DNA of 64,000 nucleotides from Nitrospirillum iridis (lineage in GTDB: Bacteria > Pseudomonadota > Alphaproteobacteria > Azospirillales > Azospirillaceae), in NCBI RefSeq assembly GCF_014205765.1, contig NZ_JACIIZ010000021.1, positions 32,966 to 96,965 on the forward strand, given 5' to 3'. Under the pieces are notes generated by a model. The model was not told the DNA's origin. It made no database searches and was given only the letters and a program-made list of their open reading frames with translations. The first letter of the stretch is position 1; the number at the start of each line of letters is the position of its first letter. A program made the position numbers and the translations under genes. Positions 45,329 through 54,442 of this stretch are shown one piece after another.

Positions 45329-46549
45329 CTATCGGGGTGTCCACGCGGCGGCGGCGGCCATGAAGGCGGCCGTCTCGTCATGGGGCTGCTGGGCTTCGGG
45401 CGGGAAATAGCTGAGCTTGACGACAACGGTGCGCGTCGGGCGGTCGACGAAGATGTATTGGCCTTGCAGGCCGATGGCCTGGAAGGCGTGGTCGTTCGGA
45501 ATCCACCACTGATAGCCGTATCCCGGCCCCGGCCCGCCCGTCGCCTTGGTCGATTCCTGGACCCAGGCGGGTGACACGATCTGGTGTCCGTTCGCCTGGC
45601 CGTCCTGCAGCATCATCTGGCCGATGCGCGCGAAATCGCGCAGCGTGGCATTGAAGCCCGCGCCATTGAACTCACGCCCGACGCCGGGCGGTCCGTCCAT
45701 GATGAAAAAGCCGTCCCGTTCCGCGCCCAGCGGTTCCCACAGGCGCTGTGCCGCATAGGCGGCCAGGGTGCTGCCGCCGCTCACCCGTTCCAGCAGCCAG
45801 CCGAGGACGGCCGTATCCAAGGTCTTGTACTGCCAAACCTCGCCGGGGGCATGGATGCGCTTGATGGCGCGCGCCGCGTCGGCGAAGCGGACGACGTTCT
45901 CCACCAACGCCAGTTCATGGTTGCGGGCGGCGATGCCGGGATTGGCGAAGTCGTACCGCTCCTCGTAGTCGACGCCGGAGCGCATCTGCAGGACCTGTCG
46001 GATGGTGACGCCCTCATACCCCCCGTCCTTCAACTCGGGCAGATACTGGGTGATCCGGTCATCCAGGGATTTGATGCGGCGTTCCTGCAACGCGCAGCCG
46101 ATCAGGATCGACGTGATGGACTTGGTCATCGACCAGGCCATGAAGCGGGTCTGTTCGGTGGTGTTGTTGCGGTAAATCTCCGTGACGACGCGGCCATCCT
46201 TCATCACCAGAAGCGCGTTGGTGTAGGTGCGGTCCAGGAACTGCTCGGGCGTGTAGCGCTGGCCCTGGAATGAATAGGTGAAGTCGAGCGGATGGTGGGA
46301 TTGCGGCAACGGCCAGATCGCGCCGGAACGGGCGACCGTCCGGGTGGTGAACAGCTGATCCATGTCGCGGAAGGTCAGCGCGTTGACGTCGGCGTCGTTC
46401 ATCTTGCGGCGCAGATCCTGGACGGCGGGCGGCACCGTCGACATCGGAAGCGAGGGGTCCGGCGGCGGTGCCGGATACGCCCAGGCCATATGAGCGCTGA
46501 CGGCGGTGAGCAAAACGAGCGTGGCGGCGCGAATCTGGTTGAAACCCAT
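45329..46549 (-). CDS. Exported serine hydrolase, NylB/beta-lactamase class C family
   Basis: 406 aa. Signal peptide residues 1-24 (VSAHMAWAYP region). SxxK is Ser140-Lys143 (SMTK); the general-base tyrosine is Tyr240 (WQYKT). GLQGQYIFVD near the end is the third conserved block. It resembles 6-aminohexanoate-dimer hydrolase and EstB-type esterases. The substrate is unknown. A LuxR-type regulator lies 148 bases upstream on the same strand and may control it. Confidence 0.85.
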   Translation of the reverse strand: MGFNQIRAATLVLLTAVSAHMAWAYPAPPPDPSLPMSTVPPAVQDLRRKMNDADVNALTFRDMDQLFTTRTVARSGAIWPLPQSHHPLDFTYSFQGQRYTPEQFLDRTYTNALLVMKDGRVVTEIYRNNTTEQTRFMAWSMTKSITSILIGCALQERRIKSLDDRITQYLPELKDGGYEGVTIRQVLQMRSGVDYEERYDFANPGIAARNHELALVENVVRFADAARAIKRIHAPGEVWQYKTLDTAVLGWLLERVSGGSTLAAYAAQRLWEPLGAERDGFFIMDGPPGVGREFNGAGFNATLRDFARIGQMMLQDGQANGHQIVSPAWVQESTKATGGPGPGYGYQWWIPNDHAFQAIGLQGQYIFVDRPTRTVVVKLSYFPPEAQQPHDETAAFMAAAAAWTPR

Positions 46550-46697
46550 GACCTCCCCCTATTTGCCGGCAGTGAACGCCCGCGCGGCGGAGCCGGCTTC
46601 TCCGCGCGCCTTTCCGGTTTTCGCGGGGGGCATTCTCAGGGGATCGTGGATGGCCGGCGGCTCCCAAATGGGATATGGGGCCGCTGTTCGGGGGCCT

Positions 46698-47876
46698 TCA
46701 GGAGGGCAGGGTGCTGGACGGCGAGGCGGCGGGGGCGGTCATGCCGGTGTATCCCCGGGTCAGACTGACGGCGAGCGAGGCGCAGACCCGCCGCACCAAC
46801 TCGGCCTGGCGTGGGCAGCCCGTCTTGGCCAATGCCCGCTTCAGCTGGATGCGCGCGGTGCCTTCCGAAATCCCGCGCTGCCGGGCGTATTCGCCCAGGG
46901 ACAGTCCGTTGCACAGGCCGGCCGTCAACCGGGCCTCGGCCGTGGACATGCCGAACAGGTCGGCCACCATCACCGGGGATACGTTCAATGGGCGCCCAGG
47001 TTCACACAGGAGCAGGGCCACGGTGCGCCGCGCATCCCTCGGCGCAAGCGTTGGTGGCTGTCGCGCGCCCATGGCCAACACCTGGACGATGGCGTCCCCC
47101 GTGGTTCGCCCCAGCGTCACGTGCAGCGGATGGTCAAGGGTCTCCGCCGCCCGTGCCAGCAGCGTCCGGAAGGGGGGGCCGTCGCTGGGTTGGACGGCGC
47201 GGACATGACCGGCGATTTGCCGGATGGCCGGGGATTCCTCAAGAATGGCGCGGGCCGATGAATTGGCCCAGAGCAGGCGACCCGTGTCCTCACAAAGGGC
47301 CATTCCGGCGCCTAACATCTCACCCGCGTCCATAAGCAGGTCGGCCTTCAGTGCTGCCGTGCGCAATTGGCCACCGAGTTCGACGGCCTGTCGCAAATGG
47401 GGCAGCAACTGCGCCGCCAAGACCTCCTCCTCCGCGCCCATGGGGCGATCGGCTTCGGCGGAGCGATGCAGCACCAGCGCCAGGACCCGGCCGGGGGCCA
47501 GTTCGATCACGCCGGTCAGGTTGGCGCCGAGATGAAGCGCCCGCCTTCGACGCTGGATCTCCGTCAGTTCGGCCGAGTCGGGCGCGAAGATCTCCTCATC
47601 CCGCGTGATCGCCGCATGGGCGGGCGGGCTGTCCCCACCGCCGATCCGGAGCCGGGGATTGCTGTCGTTGTTGAACACCCGGTCGTGCTCATGCCGGTGG
47701 GCGGTCGAATAGGAATCCCGCACCGTCCAGATCGGGTGGAGGCGGCCGCCGCTGTAGTCGAGCATCTGGACGACGGCGCTGACGACCGACAGGTGACGGC
47801 ACAACAGGTCAAGCGCCGCCGGCCATCGCTCCGGCGCGGAGGAACAGGCGTAGATGCCGAGCAGCAACTCTTGCAT
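46698..47876 (-). CDS. LuxR-type transcriptional regulator with PAS-like sensor region
   Basis: 392 aa. The C-terminal helix-turn-helix (about 318-372) is GMSTAEARLTAGLCNGLSLG and onward to SEGTARIQLKRALAKTG. The N-terminal 300 residues have GAF/PAS-like segments, including ALCEDTGRLLWANSSARAIL, a typical PAS start. It lacks a receiver domain. The signal is unknown. It precedes the NylB-like hydrolase gene. An AT-rich promoter (about 47909-47938) lies upstream. Confidence 0.88.
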   Translation of the reverse strand: MQELLLGIYACSSAPERWPAALDLLCRHLSVVSAVVQMLDYSGGRLHPIWTVRDSYSTAHRHEHDRVFNNDSNPRLRIGGGDSPPAHAAITRDEEIFAPDSAELTEIQRRRRALHLGANLTGVIELAPGRVLALVLHRSAEADRPMGAEEEVLAAQLLPHLRQAVELGGQLRTAALKADLLMDAGEMLGAGMALCEDTGRLLWANSSARAILEESPAIRQIAGHVRAVQPSDGPPFRTLLARAAETLDHPLHVTLGRTTGDAIVQVLAMGARQPPTLAPRDARRTVALLLCEPGRPLNVSPVMVADLFGMSTAEARLTAGLCNGLSLGEYARQRGISEGTARIQLKRALAKTGCPRQAELVRRVCASLAVSLTRGYTGMTAPAASPSSTLPS

Positions 47877-47907
47877 GGGATGTCCAGCCTGTCCCGGGCC
47901 GATCAGG

Positions 47908-47940
47908 ATTTTATTTATAACATATAACTATTCTATGCTC
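47908..47940 (-). promoter_or_regulatory. AT-rich promoter region of the LuxR regulator
   Basis: About 30 bases of mostly A/T, with TTATAACATATAA (read on plus) in otherwise GC-rich DNA, 32 bases upstream of the minus-strand ATG 47876. A -10-like element is likely; the exact boxes are not assigned. Confidence 0.4.
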
Positions 47941-47997
47941 GGCCAGCCAGGGTGAATGAGGGGTCCCGCGCGGTGGCGCCGCACGGGACCCGCCGGC

Positions 47998-49335
47998 TCA
48001 CGACGCGCCAAGCCCCAACCCCCGCTGGTCTATGGCCCCCACCGCCGTGACGCTCCGCCGCACGTGGCGGGCGGCGTCCGTCACCGCCCGGATGGTGGGA
48101 TAGCGCCCCGTCTCCACCATCAGCGACCGGGCCAGCGCCAGGCAGCGGGTTTCGCAGAGGGCCCGCAGGTCGGGGTCGGCGATCTTTTCCAAATCGATGT
48201 TGTGGGCCAGGCCCAGGATGCGGCGGGTGATCTTGGCGCCGGCGAAGCCCAGGGCGTCGGCGAACAGCCGGTCCAGATAGGCGCGGCGTTCCGTTTCCAG
48301 GCAGGCCGTGCCCTCCGGCCCGGAGAACAGGGCGGCGGGATAGGCGTCGCCCTCGCCGCTGGTGCGCCACAGATGCAGGAACTTGGCCCGGAACAGGGTC
48401 CACAGCTGCTCCACCGTCTCCAGCACCCAATCCTGGTAGGCGTCGCGGGGATGGTCCTCCGTGGCGTGGCCGTCCTGCGCCAGATAGTTCAGCAGCAGGT
48501 TGCCGATGATGGCGCCCACATCAAAGCCCATGGGGCCGAAGAAGGCGAACTCCGGATCGATCACCCGGGTGTCCGTCTCCGTCACCATGATGGACCCGGT
48601 GTGCAGGTCGCCATGGATCAACGCCTCGGGTGAGGCCATGAACGTCAGCTTCAGCCGGCTGGCCGCCAGCTTCCACGCCGGATCCGCCTGCACCGCCCGG
48701 GCCGTCGTGTCCAACTGCGGCGATGTCCAGCGGTTGTTGGGGTGGGTCATGTAGGGCTGGGTGAAGATCACGTCCTCCGTCAGGCGGCAGAGGGCGTCGT
48801 TGGCGGCGAAAGCGGCCACCAGGGGCCGCTTCTTGGTGGCCGGCAGGGCCAGGTCGCTGGTGGCGTAGAGCGTACCCGCCAGATAATCGCTGACATGCTC
48901 CGCCAGCTTGGGGTAGCGCATGCCCTGCACCAGGCCGCGACGCAGGATGATGTGGGGGCTCAGCCGCTCCATGACGATGGCGTACAGCGTGGGGTCGTAA
49001 TGCAGCAGGGCCGGCGCCCGGCCGGAGACGCCGGCGGCGTGCAGCGCCATCGCCCGCTGCTCGAACCAGGCGCGGTTCAGGTCCAGCGGCCAGCCTTCGC
49101 CCACCAGGCGCAGATAGGGCAGGGACTGTTTGACGCACAGGCCGGCGGGCTTGCCGTCGCGGCCCGGCCCCTCGACCAGGAAGACCAGGTTCAGGTTGCC
49201 GTCGCCCACCTCGCTCACCGACCAGTCGGCGGGGGAGCCGCCCAGGCGGTTGGCCAGGGCCGGCACGGCGGCCAGGAAATCGGGCAGGGTCGCTTCGCTC
49301 AGCGGGGCATAGCCCGGCGGCGTCTCCAGGGTCAT
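47998..49335 (-). CDS. mtnK: S-methyl-5-thioribose kinase
   Basis: Phosphorylates methylthioribose (or 5-deoxyribose) at C1. 445 aa, slightly above the usual length. Aminoglycoside-kinase fold: SEVGDGNLNLVFLV is the nucleotide loop, HGDLHTGSIMV (catalytic Asp243) and DPEFAFFGPMGFDVG (metal Asp260) follow. It produces the substrate of MtnA encoded 3 kb away. The class II aldolase gene ends 93 bases upstream on the same strand. Confidence 0.95.
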   Translation of the reverse strand: MTLETPPGYAPLSEATLPDFLAAVPALANRLGGSPADWSVSEVGDGNLNLVFLVEGPGRDGKPAGLCVKQSLPYLRLVGEGWPLDLNRAWFEQRAMALHAAGVSGRAPALLHYDPTLYAIVMERLSPHIILRRGLVQGMRYPKLAEHVSDYLAGTLYATSDLALPATKKRPLVAAFAANDALCRLTEDVIFTQPYMTHPNNRWTSPQLDTTARAVQADPAWKLAASRLKLTFMASPEALIHGDLHTGSIMVTETDTRVIDPEFAFFGPMGFDVGAIIGNLLLNYLAQDGHATEDHPRDAYQDWVLETVEQLWTLFRAKFLHLWRTSGEGDAYPAALFSGPEGTACLETERRAYLDRLFADALGFAGAKITRRILGLAHNIDLEKIADPDLRALCETRCLALARSLMVETGRYPTIRAVTDAARHVRRSVTAVGAIDQRGLGLGAS

Positions 49336-49428
49336 GAGGGGCGCACTCCCAGTTGTTTCGTCGCCACCTCATCGGGCGGCGCTGGGAACCAGTGTGAACC
49401 CGGTCGGGGATGCCCGTCTAGCAGCGCA

Positions 49429-50139
49429 TCAGTCGAGCTTGGCGGGGAATTCCAGCGCCTGGGGGGTGCCGGGCGCCAGGTCCTTGGGCTGGCGGCCATA
49501 GGTGGCGAAGCGGCGTAGCACCTCCGCCATCTCCGCCTCGTCCAGGATGATGGGGGTGCCCATCATGCGGACATGCCAGTATTGGCGGGCCAGGCTTTCC
49601 ACCTCCACCGTCAGGCCCAGGGCGCTCTTCAGGTCGGCGCCGAAGGCGATCATGCCATGGTTGGCCAGCAGGCAGGCGCGGCGGGGGCCCAGCGCCGCCA
49701 TCATCGCGTCCGACAGGGCCCCGGTGCCGAAGGTGGCGTAGTCCGCCACCTCGATGCTGGTGCCCCCGGCCACGGCCACCATGTAGTGGAAGGCGGGGAT
49801 ACGTTCCCGCAGGCAGGCGAGGGCGGTGCAGAAGGGCGCGTGGGTGTGGACCACGGCGCCGGCGGCCGGCCGCTCCTGATAAATCGACAGGTGCATGCGC
49901 CATTCGCTCGACGGTACCAGGGTACCGCGATAGCGGCCCTCAAGGGTCATGAAGACGATGGCGTCCGGCGTCAGGTCCTCATAGGGCACGCCCGACGGCG
50001 TGATGAGGAAGCCGCCGTCGCAGCGGGCGCTGACATTGCCGCTCTTGCCCTGGTTTATGCCCAGCCCGTTCATCGCCTGGGCGGCGTCGATCACGGCTTG
50101 GCGCAGGACCGCGTCATCCGGCGGCAAGGCTTTGCTCAT
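49429..50139 (-). CDS. Class II aldolase (fuculose-phosphate aldolase type), probable DHAP-shunt Ald2
   Basis: 236 aa. The zinc-site residues His98, His100 (VVHTHAPFCTAL) and His161 (ANHGMIAFG) and catalytic Glu79 (PSSEWRMHL) are intact; GNVSAR and LITPSG bind phosphate. Members of this family cleave 5-deoxyribulose-1-P or methylthioribulose-1-P to DHAP plus an aldehyde in the DHAP shunt; MtnB dehydratases belong to the same superfamily. Lying with mtnK favours this role. ATG 50139 overlaps the preceding gene's stop by 4 bases. Confidence 0.82.
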   Translation of the reverse strand: MSKALPPDDAVLRQAVIDAAQAMNGLGINQGKSGNVSARCDGGFLITPSGVPYEDLTPDAIVFMTLEGRYRGTLVPSSEWRMHLSIYQERPAAGAVVHTHAPFCTALACLRERIPAFHYMVAVAGGTSIEVADYATFGTGALSDAMMAALGPRRACLLANHGMIAFGADLKSALGLTVEVESLARQYWHVRMMGTPIILDEAEMAEVLRRFATYGRQPKDLAPGTPQALEFPAKLD

Positions 50140-50708
50140 TCGCCCACATCCTCCTTGGCATAGACGCCCCAGACCTCGTCGCGCTGCAGCCAGCCGCGGA
50201 AGCCGCCCACGTCCACCTGGCACCACGGGCCCTTGCACTTGCGCAACTTGGCGATGACGCCGGGGTCCAACTGGGCCACCGCTTCGGCGACGGAGGCCGC
50301 GTCACGGCGCAGCGTCCGCGTCTGCTGGCCGGTGACGACGACGCCACGCCGGCCGGACAGGGTGCTCTGGTGCACCCAGCCTTGCGTGCCCTCCACATCA
50401 CGGATGCGGCGCCAGGTGTCGAACTCCGCCGTGATCTCCACCGGCATGCCGGCCTTCACGAACACCCATTCCACAGGATAGCGCACGCCGGGGCCGGTGC
50501 GCACGTTCACCTCGTTGGAGCGCAGCGTGACGAAGCGCGGCACGGGCAGGCCGCTGCGCACCACCGCGTCGGGGTGGGCGGCGTCCCCCTGCTGTTCCGT
50601 CTCCGGCGGGTCGCCAATGGCGCCGTCGGTGCCGGCATGGGCGGGCAGGGTGGCGAAAACCAGGACGATCGCGGCGAACGGCAGCACTTGCCGGAAGAAC
50701 CTGACCAT
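50136..50708 (-). CDS. Exported SH3-domain protein
   Basis: 190 aa from ATG 50708: a signal peptide (MVRFFRQVLPFAAIVLVFAT, cleaved after AHA) then bacterial SH3-type repeats. The first starts LRSNEVNVRTGPGVRYPVEW, the second (TRTLRRDAAS to VGGFRGWLQRDEVWG) is shorter. Probably a periplasmic peptidoglycan-binding protein. An upstream ATG at 50756 would add 16 residues but give a poorer signal peptide. Overlaps the aldolase start (ATGA). Confidence 0.82.
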   Translation of the reverse strand: MVRFFRQVLPFAAIVLVFATLPAHAGTDGAIGDPPETEQQGDAAHPDAVVRSGLPVPRFVTLRSNEVNVRTGPGVRYPVEWVFVKAGMPVEITAEFDTWRRIRDVEGTQGWVHQSTLSGRRGVVVTGQQTRTLRRDAASVAEAVAQLDPGVIAKLRKCKGPWCQVDVGGFRGWLQRDEVWGVYAKEDVGE

Positions 50709-50943
50709 GGGCGACCGTTTCAAAGGCTGTCCCCATCCTCGGGAGAAAAGATTCATGGGAAGAAGGCGGGCGGCGCCATGACGGCCCCGATGTGCATGCG
50801 CCAATAGAAATCGGCTGTCCGCCGGGGTCAAGCCCCGCCCCCGCCACGGTCGCCATCCGGACGCCCGTGGCGGCCTGTACGCGGGGCCGCTGGACAGGGA
50901 GCGCCCCCGCTGCTATGGCAAGAACGCTATCTCGGGAGGAACC

Positions 50944-51933
50944 ATGTCCGAGCGGAAAAAGCCACTCGTCATCGTGACGCGCAAGCTGCCCGACGTCATT
51001 GAGACGCGGATGATGGAGCTGTTCGACACCCGGCTGTCCACCGACGACCATCCCATGACCGCCGCCGAACTGGCCGAGGCGCTCAGGGTGGCCACCGTCG
51101 TCGTCCCCACCGTGACCGATCGCCTGGACGCCACCGTCCTGTCCCACGCGGGGCCGCAGCTGAAGCTGATCGCCAATTTCGGCAATGGCGTCGACCATAT
51201 CGACCTGAAGGCGGCGCGGGAGCGCGGCATCATGGTCACCAACACGCCGGGGGTCCTGACCGAGGACACGGCCGACATGACCATGGCGCTGATCCTGGCC
51301 ACCGCCCGGCGGCTGGGCGAGGGTGAGCGGCTGATCCGCGCCGGCCAATGGACGGGATGGGGCCCCACCCTGATGCTGGGCACCCGCATCTGGGGCAAGC
51401 GCCTGGGCATCGTCGGCATGGGCCGCATCGGCCAGGCCCTGGCCCGCCGCGCCCGTGGCTTCGGCCTGTCGGTGCACTACCACAACCGGCATCGCGTCCA
51501 TCCCGAGATCGAGCAGGAACTGGAGGCGACCTATTGGGAAAGCCTGGACCAGATGCTGGCGCGGATGGACATCATCTCCATCAACTGCCCGCACACCCCG
51601 GCGACCTACCACCTGCTGTCCGCCCGCCGGCTGAACCTGCTGCGCGCCAACAGCATCATCGTCAACACCGCCCGTGGCGAGGTGATCGACGAGAACGAGC
51701 TGACGCGCAAGCTGTCCAAGGGTGAAATCGGCGCCGCCGGCCTGGACGTGTTCGAACAGGAACCGGCCGTCAACCCCAAGCTGATGGCCTTGCCCAACGT
51801 CGTGCTGCTGCCCCACATGGGGTCGGCCACCATCGAGGGACGCCAGGACATGGGCGAGAAGGTCATCGTCAACATCAAGACCTTCGTCGACGGGCACAAG
51901 CCCCCCGACCGGGTCATCGAATCCATGTTCTAA
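50944..51933 (+). CDS. gyaR: D-isomer 2-hydroxyacid dehydrogenase (glyoxylate/hydroxypyruvate reductase type)
   Basis: 329 aa. NAD(P)-binding GIVGMGRIGQ (GxGxxG at 158-163). The catalytic set is Arg244 (NTARGEVID), Glu273 (FEQEP) and His291 (LLPHMGSAT). NFGNGVDHID is typical of the GyaR branch, which reduces glyoxylate and hydroxypyruvate. Substrate within the family is inferred. The start has GGGAGG 5 bases before the ATG. Confidence 0.88.
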   Translation: MSERKKPLVIVTRKLPDVIETRMMELFDTRLSTDDHPMTAAELAEALRVATVVVPTVTDRLDATVLSHAGPQLKLIANFGNGVDHIDLKAARERGIMVTNTPGVLTEDTADMTMALILATARRLGEGERLIRAGQWTGWGPTLMLGTRIWGKRLGIVGMGRIGQALARRARGFGLSVHYHNRHRVHPEIEQELEATYWESLDQMLARMDIISINCPHTPATYHLLSARRLNLLRANSIIVNTARGEVIDENELTRKLSKGEIGAAGLDVFEQEPAVNPKLMALPNVVLLPHMGSATIEGRQDMGEKVIVNIKTFVDGHKPPDRVIESMF

Positions 51934-51991
51934 GGCGGCCCTGGGTTCTAAGGCGGACCCGGCCGCTGTCCCGGCGGCCTTGACTGACGGT

Positions 51992-52016
51992 CGCCGGGTC
52001 TTGACCGGCGCTTTTT
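51992..52016 (+). terminator. Terminator after the hydroxyacid dehydrogenase gene
   Basis: CGCCGG (51992-51997), GTCTTGA, CCGGCG (52005-52010), then CTTTTT. It runs straight into a perfect palindrome. Confidence 0.65.
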
Positions 52017-52036
52017 CGAACACCATATGGTGTTCG
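52017..52036. promoter_or_regulatory. Perfect 20-bp palindrome
   Basis: CGAACACCATATGGTGTTCG equals its own reverse complement. It begins immediately after the terminator T-run and about 100 bases before a candidate promoter. Operator for an unknown dimeric regulator is the simplest reading. Confidence 0.6.
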
Positions 52037-52136
52037 CGGTGTTTTACGGCACCAGGAATGGTGGGGTTCGCGACAACCGGTGGTGACGCTGGCCTGCATC
52101 CCTTCCCGGACATGGCGGATGGCGCATGAAAACCCT

Positions 52137-52164
52137 TTGCGCAAAACGCCGTGGCGACTATGAT
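52137..52164 (+). promoter_or_regulatory. Candidate promoter upstream of rimP-nusA-infB
   Basis: TTGCGC (52137-52142), 16-base spacer, TATGAT (52159-52164). Best sigma70-type pair in the 51934-52358 gap. A terminator follows within about 90 bases. Confidence 0.55.
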
Positions 52165-52170
52165 CCGCCG

Positions 52171-52255
52171 CAGCAATCCTCATAACGATCCGGCCATCGA
52201 CACTGTGGTGGCTGGCTGGAACGCTTTGCGGGTGGGCCATTGGCCCACTTTTTTT
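52171..52255 (+). ncRNA. Candidate small RNA or attenuated leader ahead of rimP
   Basis: From the predicted start site about 7 bases after TATGAT to a good intrinsic terminator (GTGGGCC, loop, GGCCCAC ending 52248, then T7 to 52255), about 85 bases. An internal hairpin GCCATC/GGTGGC (near 52193-52212) is possible. It could be a free sRNA or a leader whose read-through feeds rimP, 104 bases on. No Rfam family recognised. Confidence 0.45.
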
Positions 52256-52358
52256 ATTATCTGGGGTCGGCGATGTCAGGCGGGCAGGTTTCGCCCCATA
52301 ACCGTCCCCACGCGAGAGATGGGGGCGGCCCGGTCGGCCGTTCCCTGGATAGAGATCG

Positions 52359-52853
52359 ATGGACGTACAGGAACGCATTGCCGGCATCATCGCCCCCTCG
52401 GTCGAGGCCATGGGGTACGAATTGGTGCGCGTGGCGCTGACGGGCAACGCCCGCCCCACGCTGCAGATCATGGCCGAGCGTGTGGACGGTGCCGCCATGA
52501 CGGTGGACGATTGCGCGGAAATCAGCCGCGCGGTGTCGGCCCTGCTGGACGTGGAAGACCCCATCGAGGTCGCCTACACGCTGGAGGTCAGCAGCCCCGG
52601 TATCGACCGGCCGCTGACCCGGCAAAAGGATTTCGAGCGCTACGCGGGCTTCGAAGTGCGGGTGGAGACGTCGCAGCCGGTGGATGACCGGCGCCGCTTC
52701 ATCGGCATGCTGAAGGGCGTCGAGGACGGCAAGGTGCTGGTGGACATGCCCACCGGCCCCGCCGCCGTGCCCTTTGACCTGATCCTGCGGGCCAAGCTGG
52801 TGATGAACGACGCGCTGCTGAAGGCGGCGGCCGAGGGCAAGCACCAGCACTAA
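52359..52853 (+). CDS. rimP: Ribosome maturation factor RimP
   Basis: 164 aa, needed for 30S subunit maturation. IIAPSVEAMGYELVRVAL is the N-terminal domain, YTLEVSSPGIDRPLTRQKDF the hallmark linker, and the small C-terminal beta domain follows. First gene of the rimP-nusA-ylxR-infB-rbfA-truB-rpsO-pnp cluster; 75 bases to nusA. Confidence 0.95.
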   Translation: MDVQERIAGIIAPSVEAMGYELVRVALTGNARPTLQIMAERVDGAAMTVDDCAEISRAVSALLDVEDPIEVAYTLEVSSPGIDRPLTRQKDFERYAGFEVRVETSQPVDDRRRFIGMLKGVEDGKVLVDMPTGPAAVPFDLILRAKLVMNDALLKAAAEGKHQH

Positions 52854-52928
52854 CCCCCTTATTTTTCGGTTTTCCTACTCTTTCAACAGTCGTTCTTACT
52901 GACGTAACAGAAGGCAAGGTTCGCTTCG

Positions 52929-54428
52929 ATGGAACTGCTTCAAGTCGCTGACGCCGTCGCCCGCGAGAAGAACATCGACAAAGAGCATGTGCTCGAGGCG
53001 ATGGAAGAGGCCATTAAGAAGGCGGGCCGCTCCAAGTACGGCCACGAGCACGACATCCGCGCCCGCATTGATCGCAAGTCCGGTGACATCCACCTGATGC
53101 GCTATCTCGAGGTGGTGGAGACGGTTGAGGACGAGGCGACCCAGATCAGCGTGGCCCAGGCCAAGCGCAAGCGTCCCGACGCCAAGATCGGCGATTTCCT
53201 GATCGACCCGCTGCCGCCCATCGACTTCGGCCGCATCGCCGCCCAGACCGCCAAGCAGGTCATCGTGCAGAAAGTGCGCGAGGCGGAACGCGACCGTCAG
53301 TTCGACGAGTACAAGGACCGCATGGGCGACATCGTCAACGGTCTGGTCAAGCGCGTGGAATACGGCAACGTGACCGTGGATTTGGGCCGGGCCGAGGCCG
53401 TGTTGCGCCGTGACGAGTGCCTGCCGCGCGAGCATTTCAAGAACGGCGACCGCGTGCGCGCCTACATCTATGACGTGCGGCGTGAGCCGCGCGGCCCCCA
53501 AATCTTTCTGTCGCGCACCCATCCCGCCTTCATGGCTGGCCTGTTCAAGCAGGAAGTGCCGGAAATCTATGACGGCATTATCGAGATCAAGGCCGTGGCC
53601 CGCGACCCGGGCAGCCGCGCCAAGATCGCCGTCATCAGCAATGACAGCGCCATCGACCCCGTGGGCGCCTGCGTCGGCATGCGCGGCAGCCGCGTCCAGG
53701 CCGTGGTGGGCGAGTTGCAGGGCGAGAAGATCGACATCATCCCCTGGAACCGCGACGCCGCCACCTTCGTGGTGAACGCGCTGGCGCCGGCCGAGGTGGC
53801 CAAGGTGGTGCTGGACGAAGAGACCAAGCGTATCGAGGTGGTGGTGCCCGACGACCAGCTGTCGCTGGCCATCGGCCGTCGCGGCCAGAACGTCCGCCTG
53901 GCGTCCATGCTGACCGGCTGGGACATCGACATCATGACGGAGCAGGAGGAATCCGACCGTCGGACCGAGGAATTCAAGACCCGGTCGCAGATGTTCATCG
54001 AGGCCCTGGACGTTGACGACGTCATCGCCCACCTGCTGGTGGCCGAGGGCTTCACCTCGGTGGAGGAAATCGCCTACGTCGAGACCGACGAGCTGACCTC
54101 CATCGACGCCTTTGACGAGGATGTGGCCGAGGAACTGCGGGAACGCGCCCGCAACTTCCTGGAAGAACAGAACAGCCGACTGGAAAACCGCCGCCGGGAA
54201 CTGGGCGTCACCGACGAGGTGGCGGCCATCGACGCGCTTACCGCGCCCATGCTGGTCAAGCTGGGTGAGAAGGGCGTGAAGACCCTGGACGATTTCGCCG
54301 ATTTGGCCGGTGACGAGCTCATCGAGATCCTGGGCAAGGACGCGATGACCGAGGACGAGGCCAATGAGCTGATCATGGCGGCGCGCGCTCACTGGTTCGC
54401 GGACGAAGAGTCCGGGGCCGACGCCTGA
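52929..54428 (+). CDS. nusA: Transcription elongation/termination factor NusA
   Basis: 499 aa. The N-terminal RNA-polymerase-binding domain ([20 protein letters not shown] onward) is followed by S1 ([20 protein letters not shown]), KH1/KH2 ([38 protein letters not shown]) and two acidic C-terminal repeats (about 350-490). Full alphaproteobacterial length. It works with the nearby rho product in pausing and termination. Confidence 0.96.
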   Translation: MELLQVADAVAREKNIDKEHVLEAMEEAIKKAGRSKYGHEHDIRARIDRKSGDIHLMRYLEVVETVEDEATQISVAQAKRKRPDAKIGDFLIDPLPPIDFGRIAAQTAKQVIVQKVREAERDRQFDEYKDRMGDIVNGLVKRVEYGNVTVDLGRAEAVLRRDECLPREHFKNGDRVRAYIYDVRREPRGPQIFLSRTHPAFMAGLFKQEVPEIYDGIIEIKAVARDPGSRAKIAVISNDSAIDPVGACVGMRGSRVQAVVGELQGEKIDIIPWNRDAATFVVNALAPAEVAKVVLDEETKRIEVVVPDDQLSLAIGRRGQNVRLASMLTGWDIDIMTEQEESDRRTEEFKTRSQMFIEALDVDDVIAHLLVAEGFTSVEEIAYVETDELTSIDAFDEDVAEELRERARNFLEEQNSRLENRRRELGVTDEVAAIDALTAPMLVKLGEKGVKTLDDFADLAGDELIEILGKDAMTEDEANELIMAARAHWFADEESGADA

Positions 54429-54442
54429 GGGAGGCCTGATCC

